Both the position numbers and the translations under genes were made by a program. 64,000 nucleotides of DNA, from contig CM001633.1 in assembly GCA_000309945.1 (NCBI GenBank), forward strand, positions 3,312,199-3,376,198, read 5' to 3'. Positions within the stretch are counted from its first letter, which is position 1. The number at the start of each line of letters is the position of its first letter. The stretch comes from Leptolyngbyaceae cyanobacterium JSC-12. GTDB taxonomy: Bacteria > Cyanobacteriota > Cyanobacteriia > Leptolyngbyales > Leptolyngbyaceae. Of this stretch, positions 52,989 to 63,086 are shown in pieces. The notes below the pieces were generated by a model. That model made no database searches. It worked only from the letters and a program-made list of their open reading frames with translations, and was not told the origin of the DNA.

Positions 52989-55235
52989 ATGTCTCATCCT
53001 CTGTACGTTGCCTTCATCTGGCATCAGCACCAACCCTTATACAAAAGCCGTGCTGAGTCTGGTGTTTCTGATGGGCGCTACCGTTTGCCTTGGGTTCGGT
53101 TGCATGGCACAAAGGATTACCTGGATCTGGTGTTGATTTTGGAGAAATATCCAAAACTTCACCAGACGGTGAATTTAGTGCCATCGCTGATTTTGCAGAT
53201 CGAAGATTATGTTGCTGGGACGGCACTCGATCCGTATTTGAGAATTGCGCTGATGCCGACTGAGCAATTGACTCAGGAGCAGAAGGAATTTGCGATCGCC
53301 CATTTCTTTGATGGCAACCACCGAACTTTAATCGACCCCCATCCACGCTATTCGGAGCTTTATTATCAGCGACAGGATAAAGGATCAGCGTGGTGTTTAG
53401 ACAATTGGACAGAGCAAGATTTCAGTGATCTGGCTGCCTGGCATAACCTCTCGTGGATCGATCCCTTATTTTGGGATGATCCAGAGATCGCTACCTGGTT
53501 GGAGAAAGGTAAGGGCTTTACATTGGGCGATCGTCAGCGAATTCACTCTAAACAAAAAGACATTCTCAGTCGAATTATTCCGCAGCATCGCCAGATGCAA
53601 GAGTCTGGGCAGTTGGAAGTTACAACTACTCCCTACACACACCCAATCTTACCCCTGCTAGCTGATACGAACGTTGGACGAGTGGCTGTCCCCGATATGA
53701 TCTTGCCGAATCGGCGATTTCAGTGGGCAGAAGACATTCCCCGCCATCTGCGCAAAGCTAAGGAGATGTACAAAGAGCGATTTGGGCAGATGCCGAAGGG
53801 ATTGTGGCCGTCGGAGCAGTCGGTTAGCCCAGCGATTTTGCCGTACATTTCAGAGCAGGGGTTTGAATGGATTTGCTCAGATGAGGCAGTCTTAGGCTGG
53901 TCAATTCATCAGTTTTTCAGTCGGGATGGCTCAGGCAATGTGCATGAACCGGAAGCACTTTATCGACCTTATCGATTAGAAACCCCCCATGGGGATCTGG
54001 CGATTGTATTTCGTGACCACCGTCTGTCTGACCTGATTGGTTTCACCTACGGCAATATGGAACCAGGACACGCTGCGCGGGATTTGGTGGGGCATTTGGA
54101 AGCAATCGCGCGATCGCTCAAATCTCGCCAAAGTAGCGGCAATACTTCGCTGGATCACCCCTGGCTGGTAACAATTGCCCTAGACGGGGAAAATTGCTGG
54201 GAGTTCTATCAACAAGACGGATTACCCTTCCTCACAACTCTCTATGAAATTTTGAGTCATCACTTCGCGATCAAACTTGTTACTGTTTCGGAGTTTATTG
54301 AACAGTTTCCGCCCACAGTCTCAATTCCAGCAGAAACCCTACACAGCGGTTCCTGGGTAGATGGCAACTTTACAACCTGGATTGGCGACCCTGCCAAAAA
54401 TCGTGCTTGGGATTTACTGATAGAAGCCCGCCAGGTGCTGGCCAACCACCCAGAAGCAACAGAGGAAAACAATCCTGAAGCCTGGGAGGCACTGTACGCC
54501 GCAGAGGGATCTGATTGGTTCTGGTGGTTTGGTGAAGGGCATACCTCCAACCAGGATGCCATGTTTGATCAATTGTTCCGGGAACATTTGGCTGCCCTGT
54601 ATCAGGCATTGAATGAACCCGTACCCCCAGAAGTTCGCCGCCCGGTGGAACTGCATACTGGGGGAGGCGATCGCCTGCCTGAAGGCTTTATTCATCCCTA
54701 TATTGACGGACATGGCGACGAGCAGGATTGGAATAAAGCGGGGCGATTTGAAATTGGTGGTGCACGGGGGACGATGCACCGAAGTAGCGTCATTCAGCGG
54801 CTCTGGTACGGCGTTGATCACCTCAACTTCTACTTACGGCTGGATTTCAAATCAGGAACTCGGTTCGGCATTGATTGCCCACCGGAATTAAACTTGCTCT
54901 GGTTTTACCCAGGACAAACCATGCACAACAGCCCAATTCCGCTGGTGGAATTACCAGATGAACCCCCCTTGAATTATCTATTCCATCATCATTTGGGCGT
55001 GAATTTGCTGACTCAAACTATCTGGTTTCAGGAAGCGGGCGATCATCTGCGCTGGCATTCTCGTGCTAGCCGTGCAGAAGTGGGATTGCAATCCTGTCTG
55101 GAGTTATCTGTCCCCTGGGCAGACCTGCAAGCTGAACCAGACTGGTCTTTACAGCTTGTGCTAGTCTTCTCAGATGGGGGACGCTATCGTAGCTATTTAC
55201 CAGAAAATGCATTGGTGCCGATTGGGGTTCCTTAG
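52989..55235 (+). CDS. GH57 family glycoside hydrolase
   Basis: 748 aa. The catalytic domain starts YVAFIWHQHQPLYKS (conserved His), with the nucleophile Glu in LWPSEQSVSPAIL and the acid Asp in TIALDGENCWEFYQ. GH57 enzymes act on alpha-glucans (amylases, branching enzymes, amylopullulanases). The roughly 300-residue C-terminal part is beta-rich and may be a carbohydrate-binding or accessory domain. Exact specificity is not readable. It probably works on glycogen-type glucan in the cytoplasm. Confidence 0.88.
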   Translation: MSHPLYVAFIWHQHQPLYKSRAESGVSDGRYRLPWVRLHGTKDYLDLVLILEKYPKLHQTVNLVPSLILQIEDYVAGTALDPYLRIALMPTEQLTQEQKEFAIAHFFDGNHRTLIDPHPRYSELYYQRQDKGSAWCLDNWTEQDFSDLAAWHNLSWIDPLFWDDPEIATWLEKGKGFTLGDRQRIHSKQKDILSRIIPQHRQMQESGQLEVTTTPYTHPILPLLADTNVGRVAVPDMILPNRRFQWAEDIPRHLRKAKEMYKERFGQMPKGLWPSEQSVSPAILPYISEQGFEWICSDEAVLGWSIHQFFSRDGSGNVHEPEALYRPYRLETPHGDLAIVFRDHRLSDLIGFTYGNMEPGHAARDLVGHLEAIARSLKSRQSSGNTSLDHPWLVTIALDGENCWEFYQQDGLPFLTTLYEILSHHFAIKLVTVSEFIEQFPPTVSIPAETLHSGSWVDGNFTTWIGDPAKNRAWDLLIEARQVLANHPEATEENNPEAWEALYAAEGSDWFWWFGEGHTSNQDAMFDQLFREHLAALYQALNEPVPPEVRRPVELHTGGGDRLPEGFIHPYIDGHGDEQDWNKAGRFEIGGARGTMHRSSVIQRLWYGVDHLNFYLRLDFKSGTRFGIDCPPELNLLWFYPGQTMHNSPIPLVELPDEPPLNYLFHHHLGVNLLTQTIWFQEAGDHLRWHSRASRAEVGLQSCLELSVPWADLQAEPDWSLQLVLVFSDGGRYRSYLPENALVPIGVP

Positions 55236-55303
55236 AGGGTACGAGTGCAGCCGAATGACGGTAGGATGGGGAATGCAAATTTCGCCTACTCTACACAATT
55301 ACT

Positions 55304-56671
55304 ATGTCTACAGCCTGTGTCATCGGTTTGGGAAAGTCGGGAGTAGCAGCGGCTCGATTACTCAAGCGAGATGGTTGGCAGGTTATCGTTAGCGATCGCG
55401 GCGCTACAGAACCCCTTCAACACCAACAACAAGAACTTGCAGCAGAAGGTATTACGGTTCAACTTGGGGAGGGGTTTGACCCAGAAGCAACTCGCCCAGA
55501 CTTGGTGGTTGTAAGTCCAGGAGTGCCGTGGGATATTCCAGGATTACTGCGGGCAAGAGAACTCCAGATCGAAACAATTGGGGAGATGGAACTGGCATGG
55601 CGACACCTGAAAAATATCCCCTGGGTAGGAATCACAGGGACTAATGGTAAAACTACAACCACTGCCCTCACTGCAGCAATTTTTCAAGCAGCAGGCTTGA
55701 GTGCACCTGCATTTGGCAATATTGGCTTTGCTGCCTGTGAAGTAGCATTGGCAGACCATAAACCTGATTGGGCGATCGCTGAACTCAGCAGCTACCAGAT
55801 TGAAGCCTCTTCTACAATTGCTCCCAAGATTGCTGTCTGGACAACGTTTACACCCGATCATCTCAGTCGCCACAAAACGTTAGAGCGCTACTACAGCATC
55901 AAAGCTCAGTTGTTGAGCCAGGCACAGCATCAGGTGTTCAATGGGGATGACCCTTATCTGCGCAATGTCGGGAAATTGATGGCAGTCCCCGTTCGTGCAG
56001 ATGCCTGCTGGACAAGTATCCACGGTAAAGCCAACTTAATTGGCGATCCAGAGCAAGGCATCTATGTAGAAGATGCCTGGGTGCGTACCACGAAAGAGTT
56101 GATTTTACCTGCAAATCTGCTCAAGATGCCAGGACAGCACAATTTGCAGAATTTGTTGATGGCGATCGCGGCTGCTCGGTTGGCGGGAATTAACAAGCAG
56201 GCGATCGCAGAAGCCGTCTCCAGTTTTCCAGGAGTTCCCCATCGCCTGGAGCACATTTGCACCTGGAACGGCATCAGCTTTATCAATGACAGCAAAGCCA
56301 CGAACTACGATGCTGCCGAAGTGGGGTTATCTTCCGTCAAATGTCCTGCCATTTTGATTGCAGGCGGCGAAGCCAAAGAAGGAGACGACACCATCTGGTT
56401 ATCCAAAATTCAAGCCAGAGCCGCTGCAGTGTTGCTGATCGGTAGTGCGGCTTCCCAGTTTGCTGCTCGTTTAGAGCAGGTTGGCTATTTCAATTACGAA
56501 ATCGTAGAGACGATGGAACGAGCTGTTGCCCGCTCGGCTGAATTAGCCACACAATTTGGCGTTGATACCGTGTTGCTTTCGCCTGGCTGTGCCAGTTTTG
56601 ACCAGTACAATAACTTTGAAGAGCGTGGTGATCATTTTCGCCAACTATGTCAGGCGGCGTTTGTGGTTTAA
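55304..56671 (+). CDS. murD: UDP-N-acetylmuramoylalanine-D-glutamate ligase
   Basis: 455 aa; adds D-Glu to UDP-MurNAc-Ala in peptidoglycan synthesis. The Mur ligase ATP-binding P-loop is [20 protein letters not shown], with ELSSYQIE and [20 protein letters not shown] following. The N-terminal Rossmann part begins [16 protein letters not shown]. It follows the GH57 gene by 68 bp and may be cotranscribed. Confidence 0.95.
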   Translation: MSTACVIGLGKSGVAAARLLKRDGWQVIVSDRGATEPLQHQQQELAAEGITVQLGEGFDPEATRPDLVVVSPGVPWDIPGLLRARELQIETIGEMELAWRHLKNIPWVGITGTNGKTTTTALTAAIFQAAGLSAPAFGNIGFAACEVALADHKPDWAIAELSSYQIEASSTIAPKIAVWTTFTPDHLSRHKTLERYYSIKAQLLSQAQHQVFNGDDPYLRNVGKLMAVPVRADACWTSIHGKANLIGDPEQGIYVEDAWVRTTKELILPANLLKMPGQHNLQNLLMAIAAARLAGINKQAIAEAVSSFPGVPHRLEHICTWNGISFINDSKATNYDAAEVGLSSVKCPAILIAGGEAKEGDDTIWLSKIQARAAAVLLIGSAASQFAARLEQVGYFNYEIVETMERAVARSAELATQFGVDTVLLSPGCASFDQYNNFEERGDHFRQLCQAAFVV

Positions 56672-56735
56672 CAGGGTGAGAAATGCAACAGGTACAAAGA
56701 TTGTGAATGTGAGATGTGCAATGTGATTTGATTCT

Positions 56736-57164
56736 CTAGCTCCCTTTCCCTGCCTGCTCAATCTCTATCAGTGCTTGCAGAACTAGCCTTTTAGCTTCCA
56801 ACTTCCAACCCCGACGCTGAATCCAGATCGCGATCGCAGCACCTACTCCAGTAGCAATAAAATCCAGTGGTTGCAACATTGAGATCCCCAACAGCAGTCC
56901 CAATCCGGCAATCCCCCAAAACGGTAGGGCAACGGCTTGTCGCTGATCCATGATGAGCTTACTGATGGGATCTGTAGGAATTTCAGCTAGCAACGCTTCC
57001 TTCACTTGCTGTTGCTCTGTTGCCGAAACAGATAAGCCAATTTTTTGGCGAAGTTTCTCTAATTTTCGAGCATTAGTACTGTACTGAGTTAGCTCATCTT
57101 CTGCCATCATGATCAACCGTTCGTACTGTCCCACTGGCAACCTCTCATAGCCTGATGCTCTCAT
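56736..57164 (-). CDS. Hypothetical two-helix membrane protein
   Basis: 142 aa. A coiled-coil-like N-terminus (residues 20-60), then two hydrophobic segments (about 78-97 and 99-116) separated by a short turn with QPLDF, and a basic C-terminal helix. I do not recognise a family. The reading frame is convergent with murD and looks coding by its amphipathic composition. Confidence 0.55.
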   Translation of the reverse strand: MRASGYERLPVGQYERLIMMAEDELTQYSTNARKLEKLRQKIGLSVSATEQQQVKEALLAEIPTDPISKLIMDQRQAVALPFWGIAGLGLLLGISMLQPLDFIATGVGAAIAIWIQRRGWKLEAKRLVLQALIEIEQAGKGS

Positions 57165-57335
57165 TATCTCAATGATTCGGTATTGATGAGCCGTCTATTC
57201 CACTCAACGATGTCCCCTAACTATTCAGTGGACATCTCCGAAATTGGACAATTTCTCTAACCAACTGCCTGGAAATGACTTATCCTAAACGCGATCGCAG
57301 CTTTACATCTAGGCGATAAAAATTCACGAGGCACT

Positions 57336-58349
57336 ATGCGAAAGACTCGCTTTTTTCGCTTCTTCCGGCACCTAAACCTTGCGACTATCAAAGAAATCAT
57401 CGCTCGGTCCGGGCAACAACGCCTACCTGGACTGGCTGCAGAAATTGCCTTTAACTCAATCCTGGCACTCTTTCCTGCGATCGTGGTCATTCTGACTGTC
57501 GTGGGTTTGGTTGGCTCATCCCAAAAAACCCTGGAAAACCTGAGTTCACAACTGATTCAATACGCCCCAGAGGAAGTCCTTGAAATTATCAAGCGTTTTG
57601 TTCAAGAACTAAGCTTAGTTAGCAGCCAAAGTTTGCTATCCATTAGCTTCATCGCCGCCTTTTGGATTGCCTCCGGATCAATTAGCTCGACTATGAATGC
57701 GCTTGACCAGATTCACCGCGTTCCACCACACCAAACTCGCCCATTCTGGAAAGCAAAGCTCGTGTCATTAGGACTGACTTTTGGCACGATCCTGCTACTA
57801 GTTGCGGCTTCAGTCATGGTGTTTGTCAGCGATCTGGTAGTCAAACTAGTTGCCACTCAGAGTGATCAGATTGTGGAAACAATCGCCAAACGTCCTGGCA
57901 TCCTGGAACCCAATGTGCTGATGCTCTGGTCCCGACTCAGTACTCCGATCGCTCTGGGCATGGTCACCGTCGCATTTGCCTTTATTTATCGATTTGGACC
58001 CAGTCGCCGCGTCAAAGGCACCCCTCTCCTTCCAGGTGCGCTTCTCGCAACGTTGTTTTGGGCGCTTTTCTCAGGTGGATTTCGGTTGTATGTATCTAAC
58101 TTTGGGAATTACAATCGAGTCTATGGTGCAGTTGGAGCAATTATCGTACTGCTGTTGTGGCTGCAACTGGGTGCATTAACGATGTTGATCGGAGCACAAG
58201 TTAACGTCACAGTTGGCGAGGCGATGCAAAAACAGGTCACCCAAAAGCAGATAGCAAGGGAGCGATCGCTACCGTATATTGCTCAAAACCGCCAGGAGAA
58301 TACAGGTAAAAATCAATACCCAGAGAAAAGCTCCCGGAATGAAGCCTAG
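57336..58349 (+). CDS. YihY/BrkB family membrane protein
   Basis: 337 aa with about six membrane helices. Conserved LAAEIAFNSILALFPAIVVI in the first part and GAIIVLLLWLQLGALTMLIGAQVN near the end are typical of YihY/BrkB proteins, once misannotated as RNase BN. The function is not established; roles in envelope transport or stress are proposed. Its 3' end overlaps by 81 bp a small membrane protein gene on the opposite strand. Confidence 0.85.
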   Translation: MRKTRFFRFFRHLNLATIKEIIARSGQQRLPGLAAEIAFNSILALFPAIVVILTVVGLVGSSQKTLENLSSQLIQYAPEEVLEIIKRFVQELSLVSSQSLLSISFIAAFWIASGSISSTMNALDQIHRVPPHQTRPFWKAKLVSLGLTFGTILLLVAASVMVFVSDLVVKLVATQSDQIVETIAKRPGILEPNVLMLWSRLSTPIALGMVTVAFAFIYRFGPSRRVKGTPLLPGALLATLFWALFSGGFRLYVSNFGNYNRVYGAVGAIIVLLLWLQLGALTMLIGAQVNVTVGEAMQKQVTQKQIARERSLPYIAQNRQENTGKNQYPEKSSRNEA

Positions 58350-58454
58350 AATTGTGAGTCCTCTTAGAACCCAAACAATCAAGGTCAATCCTAGCAGGGT
58401 CAAAAAAATCAGAGTGGTTGGTTTTAATCGTCTTGTCACATAACCTCTCATCAC
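58269..58454 (-). CDS. Small membrane protein overlapping the YihY gene end
   Basis: 61 aa with two hydrophobic segments (LIFLTLLGLTLIVWVLRG and IPGAFLWVLIFTCILLAVL). The pattern TxLIFLTxLGLxLIVWVLRGL resembles small cyanobacterial membrane proteins I have seen in several genomes. Its last 81 bp lie antisense to the 3' end of the YihY gene. The downstream neighbour starts before it on the same strand, 3 bp away. Confidence 0.65.
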   Translation of the reverse strand: MMRGYVTRRLKPTTLIFLTLLGLTLIVWVLRGLTILGFIPGAFLWVLIFTCILLAVLSNIR

Positions 58455-58457
58455 TTT

Positions 58458-58652
58458 TTATTTGCGGCTACTCCGAAGCCCACCCAGAATACCAACACCA
58501 ATCGCTAACAGCACCAATGCCCAAACCACATATTCAGGAATGGTTGGCAGTAGACCCAACCCCTTCAACAAGATCAGCCCTGCCATCATAACAAGCAGAA
58601 TTCCAACAATGTAGAGGACGATTCTAACAGCGAGATTGGCGGGTTCGTTCAC
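58458..58652 (-). CDS. Small membrane protein
   Basis: 64 aa with two hydrophobic helices (about 8-30 and 38-56) and a basic C-terminal RSSRK. It lies three bases upstream of the other small membrane protein on the same strand, so they are probably expressed together. I do not recognise a family. Confidence 0.6.
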   Translation of the reverse strand: MNEPANLAVRIVLYIVGILLVMMAGLILLKGLGLLPTIPEYVVWALVLLAIGVGILGGLRSSRK

Positions 58653-58822
58653 AAATCGAGCATCCTAAAAAGTAAATCTAAGGAAAATCAGACTCTATAT
58701 TCTTCAGATCTTCACACTCTTAGTTAGTACTACGCAACATCTTTTTACAAAACCAGAGTACTCTTTTGAAGAGAACAGTTTAACGGCTCATAGTTCCTTT
58801 AGTTAAGGAGTGACCATTCAGC

Positions 58823-59428
58823 ATGGCTGCATTCACCTCATCGACCGTTAGCCATAACTATTCATTTACCAGTTCGTCGCACACTGACAAGTTATTAACA
58901 TCTCTGTTTGCGGGAGACGTCATCGTAGAAACGAAAGCCCATACAGCCTGGGGTGCAGCGGTAACGGCTCAAATGTACTTGCCACTAAGGCGTGAAAAGG
59001 TATGGAACCAGTTGATTGACTATCCCCAATGGGTACACTACTTTCCAGACGTTACCCAAAGTCGGGTTGTAGCACCTGGGAACCCAACAGAATCTGGAAT
59101 GACTTGTGGCAAGCGCTTGTATCAAGTGGCTAGGAAGTCATTCCTATTTTTCACAGCAGAGGCTGAGATTTATCTTCGTGTAGTCGAAGTCAAAGGGCAG
59201 CAAATCCAATTTGATCTTGAGTCAGGCAGCTTTACAGATTTTTCAGCCAATCTCAAGCTCAAGGACTTTAAAGACGGCACATTGCTTACTTATTACGTGC
59301 AAGCAACCCCAGTGCTTCCTATTCCAACTGTTTTTATCCAACAAGCAATTCTTTTTGATTTACCCTCTAATATGCGAACAATGCGTCAGGTAATTCTCGA
59401 TCAATATTGCAATGAAGAAGTCGCTTGA
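58823..59428 (+). CDS. SRPBCC (START/Coq10-like) domain protein
   Basis: 201 aa. The helix-grip domain spans about 50-195: AQMYLPLRREKVWNQLIDYP with the WNxLxDYxxWxxYFPDV pattern of cyclase/dehydrase-type SRPBCC proteins. They bind hydrophobic ligands such as lipids or pigments. The first 45 residues are Ser/Thr-rich and predicted disordered. It lies upstream of pstS on the same strand, 393 bp away, so a separate unit is likely. Confidence 0.75.
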   Translation: MAAFTSSTVSHNYSFTSSSHTDKLLTSLFAGDVIVETKAHTAWGAAVTAQMYLPLRREKVWNQLIDYPQWVHYFPDVTQSRVVAPGNPTESGMTCGKRLYQVARKSFLFFTAEAEIYLRVVEVKGQQIQFDLESGSFTDFSANLKLKDFKDGTLLTYYVQATPVLPIPTVFIQQAILFDLPSNMRTMRQVILDQYCNEEVA

Positions 59429-59821
59429 CCCCTTAATTCTTAATCCCTTAATCAACAAGAAACTAATTTGATTTTCTGCATCCCTCCGTACACATAAAAG
59501 GAATGGGATCTGTTAAAAATTATTGTGATAGCCAAGCCTCCTTCCAGATGCCTAGCTTTGGGATAAGCCATCATCCATTCACTTAAACTTGATGGTAGCT
59601 AAGCACTTAACTTTTTTTTCAAGAAATTACCAAACGTAAAATTTAGTCAGTTCTTTAGCTTGAATCAGGTTATTTTTTCGCATCGTTTTTAGATTTATTG
59701 ACTAATCAACGGATAAAAAGCTTCAACGTCAGGAATTCATTTTCGATCGCCAAATATTTTAACCTTCTCTTTACTGAAGAGTTGTAGTGTGATGAAGTTG
59801 CGATGTGAGGATGTCGAGATT
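59429..59821 (+). promoter_or_regulatory. pstS upstream region with a weak Pho-box-like site
   Basis: A 393-bp gap, very AT-rich. TTTAACCT-TCT-CTTTACTG (59758-59776) has the 8-3-8 spacing of the cyanobacterial Pho box, with the first half 7/8 and the second about 5/8 to CTTAACCT. This is weak evidence. CTTAAACT (59582) and CTTAACTT (59606) also occur but do not fit the 11-bp period. Confidence 0.35.
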
Positions 59822-60898
59822 ATGGATTCCTTGATGAAGTTAAGCCGCTGGGCATTGTCTGCGTGGGCGATTGCTTTGGCAGCAGGTCTTGCCTCCTGTG
59901 CCCCAAGTACACCCCCCACAGATGGAGGTTCTCCGGCAGCAGGCGGCGGTACGATTGCAATTACAGGTGCGGGAGCTACAGCTCCTAATACGCTTTACCA
60001 ACGTTGGTTCTCCGAATACCGCCAGGTTAAACCCAATGTGCAAATCAGTTACCAGTCTATTGGTAGCGGCGCTGGCATCAACCAGTTTCTGGCACAAACG
60101 GTGGATTTTGGGGCAACGGATGACCCCATCAAGGATGAAGACGCAGCTAAGTTCCCAAAAGATCGAGGAACCCTGATTCAAGTTCCAACAACTGGATTGT
60201 TTGTAGTGTTTGCCTATAATCTGGAAGGTGTTAAGGACTTGAAATTGTCCCGCGAAGCATTTTGCGGTATTGTGGACGGTTCTATCAAAACCTGGAACGA
60301 TCCCAAAATTACCAAAGATAACCCTGGTGTGAACCTTCCCAGTTCTCCAATTACCTTTGTGTTCCGTTCCGATGGTAGTGGGACAACCGCAATTTTCACG
60401 AATCATCTGGTGGCAGCATGTCCAAACTGGAAGGCTGGAGCTGGAAGATCCATTGAATGGCCAATTGGGCAGGGTGCGAAAGGAAATGAGGGAGTCACAG
60501 CTCAGATCAAGCAGACTCCTGGAGGTATCGGATACGTTGAATTCACCTATGCCAGAGAAAATAATATTCCGATGGCGACAATTCAGAATAAAGCAGGCGA
60601 GTTTATCACTCCCACCCCAGAAGCAGCTTCTAAAGCATTGGATGGTCAGAAGCCAGGTGCAAACTTTGTGATTCGTGTTCCTGACCCAGAAGGTAAAGAA
60701 TCCTATCCCATTGTAAGCTTGACCTATGTCTTGCTCTACGGAAATTATCCTGCACCCAAAGGTTCGACACTTAAAGATCTGTTTACCTGGACCCTAAAAG
60801 AAGGAAAGACCGCAGCAACTGAGCTTGGTTTCATTCCACTGCCCGACAGCTTGGTGTCTGAAGTTGTTACTAAGCTTGGAACAGTTGAAGAAAAGTAG
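59822..60898 (+). CDS. pstS: Phosphate ABC transporter substrate-binding lipoprotein
   Basis: 358 aa from the ATG at 59822. A lipoprotein signal ends in the lipobox LASC (about residues 24-27). The mature protein has the phosphate-binding motifs TGAGATAPNTLYQRW, DFGATDDPI and FRSDGSGTTAIF. It captures periplasmic phosphate for PstCA. A stem-loop follows its stop (60906-60940), which would allow more PstS than PstCAB. Confidence 0.94.
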   Translation: MDSLMKLSRWALSAWAIALAAGLASCAPSTPPTDGGSPAAGGGTIAITGAGATAPNTLYQRWFSEYRQVKPNVQISYQSIGSGAGINQFLAQTVDFGATDDPIKDEDAAKFPKDRGTLIQVPTTGLFVVFAYNLEGVKDLKLSREAFCGIVDGSIKTWNDPKITKDNPGVNLPSSPITFVFRSDGSGTTAIFTNHLVAACPNWKAGAGRSIEWPIGQGAKGNEGVTAQIKQTPGGIGYVEFTYARENNIPMATIQNKAGEFITPTPEAASKALDGQKPGANFVIRVPDPEGKESYPIVSLTYVLLYGNYPAPKGSTLKDLFTWTLKEGKTAATELGFIPLPDSLVSEVVTKLGTVEEK

Positions 60899-60905
60899 CC
60901 TGATA

Positions 60906-60940
60906 CAGCCACTCCGGGGTTGCATTGCTTGGAGTGGCTG
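60906..60940 (+). terminator. Intercistronic stem-loop after pstS
   Basis: CAGCCACTCC and GGAGTGGCTG form a perfect 10-bp stem with a 15-base loop, eight bases after the pstS stop. Only a weak T-run follows, so partial termination or 3'-end stabilisation of the pstS mRNA is likely. Confidence 0.6.
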
Positions 60941-61050
60941 CTTACAAAGTTTCCTTCCTACGTCATTTCACTCTATCTAAGTACTTACCAGTTTAGTTTG
61001 ATTGCCTCCGTCCTTTTCTTAAGTGGATTCCTCAACCAAGACCTACGACT

Positions 61051-62010
61051 ATGACTTCAGCAGTAGACAATATCCCAACCATGTCCTATGAGCGAACTCA
61101 AGCGGCACGCACAGTGGACAAGGGGTTTAAGTGGTTAACAACGCTCTTTGGCTTTGGGGTTGGGATAATCCTGTTAGCGATCGCACTACAAGTCGCCAGA
61201 GATGCGCTTCCTGCTATTCAAAAATTTGGGATTATTGACTTCGTGACTGGAGTCCGCTGGAATCCAGTGGAAGATATTTTCGGAGCCTGGACCCAGATCT
61301 ATGGAACGTTAGTCACGTCCTTCATTGCACTGTTGCTAGCTGTTCCAGTGGGGTTAGGAGTTGCAATTATCCTCAGCGAAGATTTTTTACCCCCTAGAAT
61401 TCAAAAGCCTTTGGTGTTTATGGTTGAATTGCTGGCAGCGATTCCTAGCGTAGTTTACGGTCTGTGGGGGATTTTTGTTCTAGCACCGTTTCTACAAGGT
61501 CCCATGACCTTGATTCACCAAGTTTTTGGGTGGATTCCACTGTTCAGCACCCCTCCAACAGGTCGCGGGATTTACATTGCGTCTATTATTCTAGCGATTA
61601 TGATTCTGCCAATCATTGCATCAATTTCGCGAGATTCCTTGGTTGGTGTAAACCCTTCACTTCGCCAAGCTGCCTACGGTCTGGGTGCAACTCGGTGGGA
61701 GACTTTAATCCAAGTGATTATTCCGACTGCAATTTCTGGAATTATTGGGGGTGTGATGCTGGCTCTGGGGCGAGCAATGGGAGAGACAATGGCAGTCACT
61801 ATGTTGATTGGGAACGCCAACAGACCGTCCCCATCAATTTTTGCTCAAGGGTCAACTATTTCAGCCTTGCTTGCAAACCAATTTGCTGAAGCCTCTGGAC
61901 TTCAGGTGGCATCTTTGATGTACGCAGCGCTAATTTTGTTTGGTCTGACCTTGTTGGTCAATGTTCTTGCTGAATACATTGTCAGCAAAGTTGAGATTAA
62001 GAAACTTTAG
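61051..62010 (+). CDS. pstC: Phosphate ABC transporter permease PstC
   Basis: 319 aa with six or more membrane helices. The permease EAA-type loop is ALGATRWETLIQVIIPTAIS, followed by GRAMGETMAVTMLIGNAN. Together with PstA it forms the membrane channel for phosphate. It follows pstS by 152 bp and precedes pstA by 80 bp. Confidence 0.94.
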   Translation: MTSAVDNIPTMSYERTQAARTVDKGFKWLTTLFGFGVGIILLAIALQVARDALPAIQKFGIIDFVTGVRWNPVEDIFGAWTQIYGTLVTSFIALLLAVPVGLGVAIILSEDFLPPRIQKPLVFMVELLAAIPSVVYGLWGIFVLAPFLQGPMTLIHQVFGWIPLFSTPPTGRGIYIASIILAIMILPIIASISRDSLVGVNPSLRQAAYGLGATRWETLIQVIIPTAISGIIGGVMLALGRAMGETMAVTMLIGNANRPSPSIFAQGSTISALLANQFAEASGLQVASLMYAALILFGLTLLVNVLAEYIVSKVEIKKL

Positions 62011-62090
62011 AGTGATATTGCGATCGCGGACGGTTTCTACGCTGTCCCCCTGCCAACCCTTATTAAAAGTAAGCATTCCGAGACACTGGT

Positions 62091-62990
62091 ATGACTAGCC
62101 AAGAGTTCCCTATATCCCTTGCTAAAGGTAGAAGCTTAGAACGCACTGTCACCTCTAAGACGATCTTTTCAAATGTAATGACAGGGCTGGTGATTTTTTG
62201 TGCTTTGTTGGCGCTGATCCCACTCCTAGCATTGCTCTTCTACGTCATCACTAAGGGAGCTGTTCGCTTAGGTCCTCAACTCTTTACTCAGTTGCCACCC
62301 CCTCCTTTTCCCCGTGAATCACCGCAATTTTATTCGGGTGGCTTTGGGAATGCAGTGGTTGGAACGTTCATGACAGTTGGGATTGCTGCCTTGATCAGTA
62401 TTCCCTTTGGGATTATGGCTGCGATTTATTTATCTGAGTTCGCTCGAGATACAAAACTGGCCAATGCGATTAACTTTTTCACAAACGTCCTGAGTGGTGT
62501 CCCTTCGATTGTGATGGGGGTGTTCGCCTATGGTTTAATCGTTGTGACTACCCGCTCCTACTCTGCATTTGCAGCTGGTGTAGCCTTAGCAGTTCTAATG
62601 CTACCTACAATTGTGAGAACTGCAACAGAAGCGTTGGAGGCAGTTCCAAATAATTTGCGTCAAGCATCGGTTGGGCTAGGTGCGTCGAACTATCAAACTG
62701 TTTTGAGGGTTGTCTTGCCGACGGCAGTTCCAGCTATTTTAACCGGGATTATTCTAGCGATCGCACGAGCTGCTGGAGAAACTGCGCCGATCATCTTTAC
62801 CGCACTGTTCAGTAACTTCTGGAATTTTGATATTTGGCGACCAACTGCGACCCTATCGGTGCTGGTTTACAATTTCGCCATCACTCCTTTTGCAAACTGG
62901 CAAGAGCTTGCTTGGTCTGCTGCGCTTGTGTTAGTTGCACTAGTATTGATAGCAAACATCCTGGCTCGATGGATTACCCGCAAACGCTAA
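62091..62990 (+). CDS. pstA: Phosphate ABC transporter permease PstA
   Basis: 299 aa with six membrane helices. The permease loop is GLGASNYQTVLRVVLPTAVP, with ARAAGETAPIIFTALFSNF downstream, both characteristic of PstA. The N-terminal part after the first helix contains a Pro-rich periplasmic segment (FTQLPPPPFPRESPQF). Confidence 0.94.
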   Translation: MTSQEFPISLAKGRSLERTVTSKTIFSNVMTGLVIFCALLALIPLLALLFYVITKGAVRLGPQLFTQLPPPPFPRESPQFYSGGFGNAVVGTFMTVGIAALISIPFGIMAAIYLSEFARDTKLANAINFFTNVLSGVPSIVMGVFAYGLIVVTTRSYSAFAAGVALAVLMLPTIVRTATEALEAVPNNLRQASVGLGASNYQTVLRVVLPTAVPAILTGIILAIARAAGETAPIIFTALFSNFWNFDIWRPTATLSVLVYNFAITPFANWQELAWSAALVLVALVLIANILARWITRKR

Positions 62991-63086
62991 TTTCTTCAAG
63001 TGGTTGAAAATAACTGTTCAGGAACTCTTTAGCTGCTTTTCTCAATTCGCCTTCTCCAGTAGTCTTTCATCACCAACTCTTGACCT

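Noticed and set aside
59429-59460. CTTAAT repeats after the SRPBCC gene as a Pho box
   Set aside because: The spacings are 7 and 8 bp, not the 11-bp period expected for a Pho box.
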